Under the pieces are notes generated by a model that saw nothing but the letters and a program-made list of their open reading frames with translations, did no database searches and was not told the DNA's origin. A DNA stretch of 64,000 nt from Archilochus colubris (taxonomy: Eukaryota > Chordata > Aves > Apodiformes > Trochilidae). Position 1 is the stretch's first letter. Each line of letters starts with the position of its first letter. Shown piece after piece: positions 50,664 through 64,000 of the stretch. The stretch is from assembly GCA_023079485.1 (NCBI GenBank), contig CM041084.1, forward strand, positions 21,170,609 through 21,234,608, written 5' to 3'. A program made the translations under genes and the position numbers.

Positions 50664-51144
50664 ATTGGGTAGCTTCATGATGAAGTCATAAGCATTTGCT
50701 TCCTTGGTAGCTTTCTCAATCTCTGCCATGGTGACATCCTCACGACCATATCGAATGCTTTCTGCAATGGTAGTGGCAAAGAGCACGGGCTCCTGATTCA
50801 CCACACCAATAATCTCCCGCAGATATTTTACATTTAAGGTCTTAATATCCTGCCAATCAATGATAATCTAAATAAAAGCAAGCAGGTAAAATCCCTTTAC
50901 TGAGTGTTTTGGCCCTGCTTTCCTTGGGTTGGCACATGCCTTTTTAAAGGAGACTTTACCAGGTCATTGCAGCAAAGGCAGTGAGACCAAACCACTCATC
51001 TCACTTGAGGTACCTTACTGTGCCTTCCTTGGGACTGTAAAACCTCTGGATAAGCTGAACAGTTGTACTTTTCCCACAGCCACTGCCACTTACCAGAGCC
51101 ACTGTCTGACCAGAATTAATCTCAAGATTCAATCCTTTCACTAT
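50664..51144 (-). pseudogene. Orphan pair of ABCB-type NBD1 exons (gene relic or partial duplication)
   Basis: Two - strand exons are plain to see. Exon 51019-51144 (126 bp) reads [18 protein letters not shown], then a Walker A region SGSGCGKST, then [15 protein letters not shown]; its acceptor is ATACACACAG and its donor GTAAGG. Exon 50664-50867 (204 bp) reads [21 protein letters not shown]-loop [16 protein letters not shown], then [13 protein letters not shown]; its acceptor is TTTATTTAG and its donor GTAAGC. Both are in frame and in phase 0, as in MDR-type genes. However, the first Gly of Walker A is Ser, and DGQD has become DWQD. I found no transmembrane exons between here and 60.5 kb and no LSGGQ or Walker B exon down to CROT. 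This is most likely what remains of a lost ABCB1/ABCB4 paralogue next to CROT, or a partial duplication of the intact gene to the right. A scaffold misjoin is not excluded. Confidence 0.72.
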
Positions 51145-51598
51145 CTGTGTGTATAAGAAAGGTGACCAGAAACATAACCATATGCAGAAATGTCAGTGTA
51201 CACTTGAAGGAACACTTAGGACTACAGTAAAATTTTTCATGACAGCTCGAGCACTAGTAAAAGGGAAGATCTACATGGGAAATTGTGGAAGCACTGATGT
51301 GGATTTTATGGTTTTAATACACCGTGAAGAGCTTCTTCCGTCAGCTCATCTCTTCAAAATGTGGCATTTCACACTTACTGCAAAAGTGAAGATCTTCCAT
51401 GCAGACTTACTCACTCCTTCCTCAACCACTCAGTTTCAGGTAGGTGGTGGAGATGCCACACTGCAGTCATTGCAGCTGCATTCTCTGTAGGTTTCTGTAA
51501 AACTTCGAGCAGAAAGTAATTGTAAAAATTTGTGTACTGAGATAAAAGGGAACTTTTTCTTGCATATTTCTTTTCCAGTTTTGGAGATGAAACAATTT
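51145..51598. other. Sequence between ABCB relic and CR1
   Basis: No further ABCB exon could be recognised. A 113-codon + strand open frame here starts in the relic exon's antisense and has no family resemblance. Confidence 0.5.
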
Positions 51599-52640
51599 AA
51601 TCATAGAATCACCATGGTTGGAAATGACCTTCTAGATCCTCAAGCCCAACCATCACCTACACCACCTTAACCACTAAATCATCTCCTGAGACACTGCATC
51701 TCCCTGTTTTTTGAAAAGCCCCAGGGACAGGGACTCCATTTTCCTGGGCAACCTGTTCCAATACTTCACCACTCTTATGGTGAAGAAATTTTCCCTAATG
51801 TCTAATCTGAACCTCCCCTGGCTCAACTTGAACCCTTTTCCTCTATTTCTATCCACCTCACTTCAGCTTTCTTTCAGGTAGTTGTAGAGAGCAATAAGGT
51901 CTCCACTCAATCTCCTCTCCTCAAGGCTGAACAGCCCCAGATCCTTCACCATCTCCTCATAAGGTCTGTGTTCCAGACACCTAATCAGCCCAGCTGCCCT
52001 TCTCTGTACCCTCTCCAGCACCTCCACGTCCTTCCTATATACTTCAGCACCCAAAACTGCACAAAGTACTCAAGGTGCAGCCTCAACAAGGCTTAGTTCA
52101 AGGGTAAAAACACCCCCCTGGTCCTGCTGGTCACACTGTTCCTGATGGAACTGGCCAGGATGGAGTTGTCCTTCTTGGCCACCTGGGCACACTGGTGTTC
52201 ATGTTTATCTGGCTGTCAACCAACACCTCTCTGCTAGGCAGCTCTCCAGCCACTCCCCTCCAAGTCTATAGTGCTGCTGGGGTTCTTGTGGCCAAAGTGC
52301 AGGACCCAACATTTAACTTTGTTGAACCTCATGCTCTTGGCCTTAGCACATTGACCAAGCCTGTCTGGATCCCTCTGCAAAGCCTCCTCACCCTCAGGCA
52401 CTTCCACCCAGTGACGTGATGTCTGCAAACTGAGGGTGCACTCTATCCCTTCATCCAAATCATCAATAAAGATGTTAAACAGAAGCAGCCCCAGCACTGA
52501 GCCCTGTGAGACACCACTGGCTGCCAGCAGGATTTAACTCCATTTAACACAGCTCTTTGGACCTGTCCATTCAACCCATTTTTATCCACCGAAGGGTGTG
52601 TACATCCCAGCCACGAGCAGCCAGCTTCTCCAGGAGAATT
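51599..52640 (-). mobile_element. CR1 LINE, 5'-truncated, about 1.04 kb
   Basis: The + strand starts ATCATAGAATCACCATGGTT and continues as the reverse complement of CR1. On the - strand the reading shows [18 protein letters not shown] (reverse transcriptase region, with the following FADD motif lost), then [20 protein letters not shown] and [20 protein letters not shown], then GRFRLDIRENFFTIRVVKYW. It is among the better preserved CR1 copies here but is broken by small deletions and frameshifts. It lies just beyond the ABCB relic, within what would have been the relic gene's body. Confidence 0.92.
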
Positions 52641-54431
52641 TGAGGTTTGTTTTTGCATATTTATATAAAGTGTCATATTATTTCATTTCCACTTATCCAG
52701 TAGGAAACCATCACAAAAAAGTTCTAGGCTTTAAAGAAACAGGAGAGCCCATGTTCCATTACAGAACAATTCTTGTTTTAGAACAGTGTAAGCCAACATT
52801 TATTTCGGTAATACTAAAACCTCTGGAAAAATTGCTATTTTTATCAAGAATATGTTGAATTGTAGGATTCAGGTGAAGTCAAAGTCAGCAGGTATGAACA
52901 CCCAAGCTACGTTAGAGCTCAATCTGGTTTGGCAAGTTTTTACATGGAAATATAGTTATTACATTATCAGACATTTACATGGAACCTAGCCTTGGTAATA
53001 AGATAAAATCTAAAAGCCTGATCCAAAATCTGAAGATGCAAATGGAAACATTTAATTGATTTCAGTCAGCTTTGGCCCAAATACTTTGTCTTCCACCGAA
53101 GTGAGAAGAAAAAAGGATCCTCACAGTATTTCCTTATACATTAACATGAAAGACAAAAAGTGCTAAAACCTAGGATGGGCTCACCTGAGAGTAACAGTTA
53201 GGTTTTCTCTCCATCCTTCCACAAGCTAATAGTAGAGAAGAAGCCCAGCTAATTCAAACCCCACTGAAAATGTGGCTGTCAGAATAGCAAATCTGGCTCA
53301 GTCCTCACACACAAGCACCTGATCTTTGCCCTGGGCAGGTTTTGCAGCCCTTGCTGTGGAATGCCCTGTGGCTGTCACACAGAATGGATTCCCAGCCTTT
53401 GATGTCACCTATATCTGCACAAGTTTTGAAATGCAGAGTGAACAACCTAATACAAAGTTCACTGAGAATATCAGGCTTCCTCATCTTTATATTGATTCTA
53501 ACAACGATTAATAATATAAATGCCAAATTATTTCAATTGATCTCTTAAGAAGATGGTGAGCTGGAATATTTAGAAGTTGACCAAGAAAGCTCTGCTCTTC
53601 TCTGTCTTTATGTTCTACCTAAACAAAATGGAAACAGATCCCCTTTGACAGATTACTGAAAAAGGACTTCCTTTCCATTGGAAAAAGATGGTTTTCCAAG
53701 ACATTCTTAATAAACTTATTATCATTTATACCATTTCCCCTGTTAATTGCATCAAGACTTACCTTAGTGCAAGCTAAGTTGGATCTCCTGTCAGTTTCTT
53801 TGATAAATACTTTTACCAGACAAAGTGTGGACAATCTAGCATATCATTGTACTTCTAGAATATTTTTACTGTGTCAAAACAAGTATTATTATAATTAGTA
53901 TTTTTCATTATATTTGTCTCATAAGGATCTCCAACCCCATTCTTATACTACATAGTGGTGTTTGTACAACAAGATCTGTCATCTGTGATTTCATATTTCT
54001 TTTAAGGAACAGACCATACCAGGTTATTTACAAAATAAACAGCCTCCTCTGAAAAAGACTAGGGTTTTCTTTCCAGTTCAAAAAGAGGGAATAAAAAGGA
54101 TCTAGAGCTTAAAGAAAGTGGAAACAGACAGAAAAACTGCAAGGAATGACAAAGGAAGAGATAGGGTAAAGGTAGATGGAGAGAGAAAAAGGAACAATCC
54201 TACTTTAAGTATAAACCTGGAAGTTGCTCAGATGATGATGCCATGTGTCCCCACAGTCTGCCTTTGAAAATAACTGGTGTCTAACACTTTAGAAGACTGT
54301 GAAAAAAGCCATGGTCAGACTAACATGAAAAAGCCTCTCAGTGAGATAGTTTAATTGGACCAACTGTGATATCTCAGTTGCCATTTCCCATTAACAAGAT
54401 AAAGCTAAGGAGTTTTCTGTGACCAAATAGC

Positions 54432-54478
54432 ATAACATAGAATGTCAGGTTGGAAGGGACCTCAAGGATCACCCAGCT
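54432..54478 (-). mobile_element. CR1 3' end scrap
   Basis: ACATAGAATGTCAGGTTGGA followed by agggacctcaaggatcaccc is the reverse complement of the last bases of CR1. No more of the element is present. Confidence 0.65.
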
Positions 54479-55700
54479 CTATAAATGTAGGAAACACATA
54501 ATGTGAAGGCAAATTGATGTTATAGTGTTCAAGTATCTGTTTAATATGTGAATTCCCTAATACGGATTCTTTAAGATGACAGATTTAATGGCTTATTGTG
54601 TATAATGATAAATGGATAAAAAAAAAATTTATACAGATGCCTCAGTTATGTAACCTCAATTTGTATGCTGGAGTCTAATTAATTGGTTAGTTTTTCAGTT
54701 ATTTATTATCTCTAACACAGAATTCAAAAGGCAAAAACATTTGAAAAGACTGAAACTATTCAATGTCCCAAGGAAATGAACCTTTACAGCTGAGACCTCA
54801 AAGTTCTAAGTTGTGTAGTTATATTAATTTTTTTTGGGGTGAGAGCAAATTCTCAGAGCATTTTCCCCTCTATGACACTCAGGAATATATTCACCTGACA
54901 TTTCTTCTTGTGAAGCAGTGTCACCCTAGAACCAGATTTCTCCTCAATGCAGAGCATAAAACTATCTCAGTATCCTCATTGCAGCCAGTTTTACCAAGTA
55001 TATAATGAAATAATTTAAAGGTTATTCTTTCCATTTAAGCAGCATAAAAGCACATTGTACATATATTTTAAAGACTGTGATATATTAAATTAAACCAAAC
55101 TGAATTCCGTCTCCAGCTGAAAAAAAATCAAGCAATTACGTAATGCTTTTGTATTCCACTAGCAGGAAATACCAAATTTGCCCAATATAAAACACTGATG
55201 TCAATGCTAAATGCTTGTTGTCTTCTAGATAAAAAGTTTCACTTCAGCATAATTGTAGCATTTTAAAACCCCATTTCATAAATGTATATATCTATTCTTT
55301 AAACAATGTAGCTCACCTGAAATTCTATGTAGTGGTATTGAATGTAATATCTCTTAAAGAAGTGATTTACTCAGGAAAAAGGCATTCAAAATCTGTATCT
55401 GGAATCAAATTATCCAGACTAAATGAAAACCTCTGTACTCTTCTAATACTCAGAAATATTTTTAATATATGAGAAGTCTTTCCTTTAACATTCTCCTTTA
55501 TTTTAATATATTTTGTGACTAACAAGATTGAATTAAGAAGAAATAAATGACTTTGATTTACATGCTAAGATAAACATCTGCCCTCACTCATCACCTCTAG
55601 TTGGACTCCTTAATGTAGGACCATCTGGAAAGAGCAGTGAGCTGTCTCCTGGCTTAGTCCAGGGTCTTAAGAACTGACTGTAGTATACATGGTAGCAATG

Positions 55701-55724
55701 ACTTTACTGTCAGGACAGTAAAGT
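55701..55724. repeat. Perfect 11-bp inverted repeat
   Basis: ACTTTACTGTC, two bases, then GACAGTAAAGT. Confidence 0.9.
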
Positions 55725-58700
55725 GATGGTAATCCCTTGGGGAGAAAGAGTAGAGATCCTGGACTGTAACCAAAAGCTCCTAAGAATACTGCTCTTTGGA
55801 TCAGAGAGAACATTGCAGGTATTTAGTTGAAAAAGATTGAAAAAGAAAATGGTAAAAGAAAATGCATATTAACCTAACTATTGTCTGAACAAATGAGGCC
55901 ATCATGTGGCAAACTAACGACATGGTCACAGAAAGTCATTAATGATATTGGTGATTGTGAAGAAAATGCACACATTCGATCATGAACTCCAAGAAAACTG
56001 GTGTGAAAGTTCACACACAAAAATTCCTCCTAGACTTTCATTATTTTCATGATGAATTCTAGAGAAATTTTGAAGAATGTTAGAAATACTTTATCAATGA
56101 AAGATTCTCAGATGGACAGCACATACATTTTGTCAATCTTTAGGTTCTCTCAGGATATAATGAGAGGATGAGAGTTAGAAGGAATAACCATGTCTTCACT
56201 GGAAAGATTTCAGACATCTTCAAAAAAGACCTAAGTGACCAACTAAGTTTCTGAAGACTTACTGAGCTCCTCAGGAAACTGAAATAAATGAAATTATAAA
56301 CATCTGCAGTCTAGATTGTTGTGTGCTTCACTGAACATACAGTTAACAAGCTGTACCTTGAAATATTAGCATACTGAACAATAAAATCTAGCAAGCATGA
56401 AGAGTAATGTCTGAATTATTTCTGAATTAGCAGATATGTAAATAACTCTAATCTTTAATTATTCATCTTTGTTTACACTGAGGAATAGATGAGTACATTG
56501 AGTTACATCTGTGGAGCTACCTAACAGAAAATCTTGGTAAAAGTTAATTTATATCATGAATTTTTATGCTAAATCCAGTTTGTGGGATGAGAAACGTAAT
56601 TTTATAGTGCCTTCTTCTACCTGCACCTTGGAATGTGTGAATAAATATTGTTTGTTCACTTGTTTGTTTGTTGAACATGGAAACGACACATTCACATCAC
56701 GATGACTTATGCACCAGTGATAAATGGAGAGTAGAGAATGCTTGTCACTCCACACTTACAGTAGTTTAATCTTTTCTAAGTTATACCCCAATTCTTTTTA
56801 TATATTGCTGTAAATATAGCTTACTCAATGAAGGACACTTGAAAAGCAGGTGGAAAGCAGGAGTTCCTGTGACAGAGAAACAGGCATTCCTTCTCCTTCA
56901 AAATTGCTTCATTTTATAATTTTAAATATACTGAATTTAATTTTTTCTTAGCTTCCACATTGATCAAGTTATTCACTCACCCTATTTTCATAAGTAATTT
57001 GAGAAGCGAATCAGAATTCACATGAAAATAAAACTATTCCTGTTGGTTAGGTAATGTAAGGACCATGCAATTTTTCTTAGATCAATTATTAACTGTTTAA
57101 CAATTTGTTAATATATTTCCCTCATTTACTGGAGAAAATGAATTATATAATTTCTACTCACAGACACTTAAAGCAAATCTATTCAGTCACAGTTTATATA
57201 CACATTATATATGCAGACATAGTCTTTAGTTTATCTAAAAGAGTACTGACATTAAATGTTTGGGCATTTTAAATAACCTCATATAATTTCTAGTACTTCC
57301 ATGAAAAATATCTCTGTATTGGTGGACACAAAGCTGCAGCTAGGGTCTATATATCTGCTTTTGATAAAGTAGGCACTTTTGATATCAGTGCTCATATCCT
57401 TTTCTGAAGAGATACAATACGAGGTCGTTGTAAATCTGGCCTGCTAGTGACAGCAACTCTAGAACGGGATGAGCTGTGCCATGGACTGCATTGGCCAGAC
57501 CTTTGTTAACCTTTTAGCCTTGCTTAGATCATTATCTTAGGCATGAATTTTCATTTTCAGACAGATGCACTCCAGTGCTAGACTTGTACAGCAGCAGTGT
57601 AAGTATTCTAAACTCCTCAGCTAACAGCACAGCTAGAATGAAATGTACACAGAATAAGAATACAAAGACAAAAGGTAATGTACTTACCTTCCAGAAACAG
57701 GCACTGCTGAAGATACTTGCCCTTCTCATCTTTTCATTCCTGTTCCCTAATTCTGGTACCTCTACAGTCCATGAAATTCACAAAAAAGGATTTCAAGCAG
57801 CTACTAGTCCTGTTTCTTACTTTCTGCTTTCAGTTTACTGCATTAAAATAACTGGAATAAAAGATACTGTCCCATCTTTGAAATATAGAACAAATGTGTC
57901 ATTAAACTACATTGCTCTAGATAATTTATCTAGAAGAAAGAAACTTGACCATAAAAATTATTCAGCTTATGGATACATTTACAATGAGACTTCTTTTGCA
58001 CAATTGTTAGTTGTATGTTTTTACCCTGTATTCATAGATAGTGTGCCACATTTCTCCTCTGTGTTGTGGTCTTCTTTCCTTTCAAAAACCACGTCTACAA
58101 CAGAGATTGGGTTCTAAGGGAGAGGAGTAGGAGAAAGAGTTAGAAATGTAGAAATAGACAATACATCTTGAGAAAGAGATAACTGTGTGTCTGCCTGTAC
58201 TATGAATGATTACAAGGATTTGTTAGCAACAAAAGTTTCAAGGACATCTTTCGTATCTTGCAGGAATGAATGCTACGAGGAAGGTTCTTTTCATAGACAA
58301 GTTTGGCAGCAAGAAAGAGACAACAAATTCAAAGGAATTACTTATAAAGAAGGAGAAGTTGTTCAACTAAAGCTAGATGGATGGAGATTCAATATCAGGA
58401 TGGAAGATTGTTGAACAACTCCTGATGTGGGATAGCTAGGGAAGAAATTTTAGAGAATGCCTGAATAAGAGAGTAGTGGAGGTCCAGAACTGATTTACAG
58501 TCTTCATTTAGAGATGGTACATAACATATGGCATTGGTTGTGATCTTCTGAAAGGAAATTCTGAAAGCAACTGTGAGCAGTAGCCTATTTTTTAAACATT
58601 TATGGTGGATTTAGAAACCAACTTCCATTATCCTCAAAGTGTTTACTTTTCCTAATGTCCCTTTCAACCAAAAGTGAGGTGTTGAGCAACTATTATGCAA

Positions 58701-60564
58701 AATTTTGCATAAGTCTCAACAAAGGGAAAATACTTCTTTAGAAATGTGAGAAAAAAGCATAGGGAAAAACAGATTGGTTTGGAAATTTTCTATTTCATAA
58801 ATTTGTGTCAAATGTATGCTTTAAACTATATGGCCAAAATTTTCAAAATCAATTTTCAGATGTCTGTGGTAAAACTTTTACATAGCCTGCCTGATACTTA
58901 GGAAGAACTAAATTAGTCTGGTAAATCAAGCATTTTAAAAATGATACAAGTTAGCCAAACAATCCAATAATTGTAAATTGTAGCATCAAAATTTAAAAGC
59001 CTAGTTTTAAAAATAAGGGACTAAAATCCAGAGTTTAGTAAAAAAATCAAATATATTCTAACTTGAATCTTCAGATTATGATGTTAAAGAATACCCATTC
59101 CATTCTTGCAACTGCAAGTACAACTTCTTCAGACTATGGTGCAGACTAATGGCCTTACTCTTGGATAGAAATTTCACTGTATCAATTAATACATTAATAG
59201 GAAAAAAAAATTGCTATTTAAATTGGTTTTCCATCTAAGAAAGTGAAGAAAACAGGTGATTGAAGAGGAGTACAATGAGACTAAGTCAACATTCTGGAGA
59301 GTGTTCTCTGCACACTGATGAACTTAACAGCCTATCAGCTGGGCTGTGTGCATCTAAAGATCTACATGTAGATAATGTCAGATGGTATGTATAAAACACA
59401 GGGAACTAGAATTTTCTATGATGAAAGTGTGGAAGACTAATTAATCAGGCCACTTTAAAACTTAAAAACAAAATTTTACTGTACACATACTCATTAAAAA
59501 ATATACATTGCTAATAGTTAGTTCTTAATAATTTTTGATAAGGTAGTTACTCCTTAAGAGTCATCCTAAGTTAGCAACTAATATACAATACCACAGACCC
59601 AATGTCATGGAATTTGTATCAATGGTTACAGTCCTTATTAGTCTTAGTAATTAGTGTGAACAAGTTCAAGAGCTCTTCATTGAAGGAAGCTAACAATGAA
59701 AAGTTTGCCTTTCTTCTTCCTCCTCCAGACCCAATTTCAAGATATTTACCTCTATAAAATACTGCAGTCTTTTGAGAGTTCTTGTCCCTGACCCCTGAAG
59801 CTTAGGACTTTGGGATACCTGTAGATACTACTTGCCCAGGCTGCAGCAGGTGTCTTGCTTCATTGTAGGTTTTTTCTTATCTGCTCCTCCTTTTCTGTGT
59901 TTACACTTTAAGCAGTCTTCTCCCAGTCATTAAGGTTGCACCTCTTCAATGATCAGAAAGTGACCAACAGTGAGATACTTACAGTTCCAGGCCCTTTATT
60001 TTCAGCCTGTGCCCATATTTTCAAGACTTCTTGCTGTCATCCCACACTAAAACTCCATGTAATAACAAGAAATATCTGTCATCAAGCTCCACCTGACCTT
60101 CAAGTTCTCATAACAAGTCGGTACAAGCCCAATAGGGCAGAACCGATCACATCTTACACAGGCACAGCGAGGTTAAGGCATGAAGTTTTTTTCCTAGCAA
60201 TAGGGAAACTATTTTTTTTCTGAGCATTAAGATGTTTACAGGTTGTTTACCAGACATGTCTTTATTAGCATGACTTTGACAGAGTTCAAAGCAAGCTAAA
60301 TATACATATGGCTTAGCATGCTTTTAATTTTATGAGTGCAGCAGGCCTCTGATTTGGCTACATAGTAGAGTGCTGTGAATAATGAGAAACAGTAATGAGA
60401 AACCAGTACATATTTACTTGGTATTTCTTGCTTTCATAGGACTTACAGAAGCAAGAAAGAAAACCAAAAGTATCAAGACTGACTATTAGTAATAATTACA
60501 GTGACAAAAATACCAGTAGTGAAATAATAACAGTGACAGTTCAGAGATCCATACTGCCTTTAAT

Positions 60565-64000
<3,436 letters not shown>

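Larger units (their letters stand above)
52641..60560. other. Gene desert between the ABCB relic and the intact ABCB gene
   Basis: AT-rich. Holds a CR1 tail (54432-54478), a perfect 24-bp hairpin sequence (55701-55724) and a 180-codon + strand open frame (57575-58117) of unknown meaning. No transmembrane-domain exons of an ABCB gene were recognised on the - strand. Confidence 0.5.

Noticed and set aside
57532..57729. - strand frame ending at a GTAAGT donor, considered as an ABCB N-terminal exon
   Set aside because: The residues (MRRASIFSSACFWK) do not match the N-terminus of ABCB1 or ABCB4, and there is no supporting neighbour exon.

Overview
This window looks like bird nuclear DNA: protein genes split by GT-AG introns, CpG-island promoters, several decayed CR1 LINE copies (the main avian retrotransposon), one avian-type ERV LTR, and no SINEs that I can recognise. 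Two gene neighbourhoods meet here. In human they lie apart, RPP38-ACBD7 on 10p and CROT-ABCB4-ABCB1 on 7q21 (recalled knowledge).

Layout. 1-715: probable 3' end of a + strand gene (NMT2 would be expected from synteny; no coding sequence is visible). 1103-3400: RPP38 on the - strand, with a single coding exon and a CpG-island promoter. 5035-9586: ACBD7 on the + strand, four coding exons, 88 residues. 9.8-17 kb: gene-free, with two CR1 copies; one is an internally deleted relic that still shows the ORF1 esterase (GDSL/SGNH) domain. 17.05-17.95 kb: CpG island with non-coding exon 1 of CROT. 18704-34029: CROT on the + strand, 16 coding exons reconstructed in frame to 612 residues with the catalytic His at 327. 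34.5-60.5 kb: a long AT-rich gene desert with a solo-LTR-like element (41.05-41.87 kb), a near-perfect 144-bp tandem duplication (45.8-46.1 kb), CR1 copies, and two isolated exons of an ABCB-type first nucleotide-binding domain (50.66-51.14 kb). 60565-64000: the last three visible exons (second nucleotide-binding domain) of an ABCB1/ABCB4-type P-glycoprotein gene on the - strand, running off the right edge.

Functionally the genes are housekeeping or metabolic: RPP38 in RNase P/MRP, ACBD7 in acyl-CoA binding, CROT in peroxisomal medium-chain acyl export, ABCB in lipid/xenobiotic efflux. ACBD7 and CROT both handle acyl-CoA, but their adjacency is more likely a rearrangement product than an operon-like unit. 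I see no bacterial-type system, CRISPR array or confident RNA gene. The most interesting observation is the orphan pair of ABCB NBD1 exons between CROT and the intact ABCB gene. They have intact frames and splice sites but an altered Walker A, and no companion exons that I could find.
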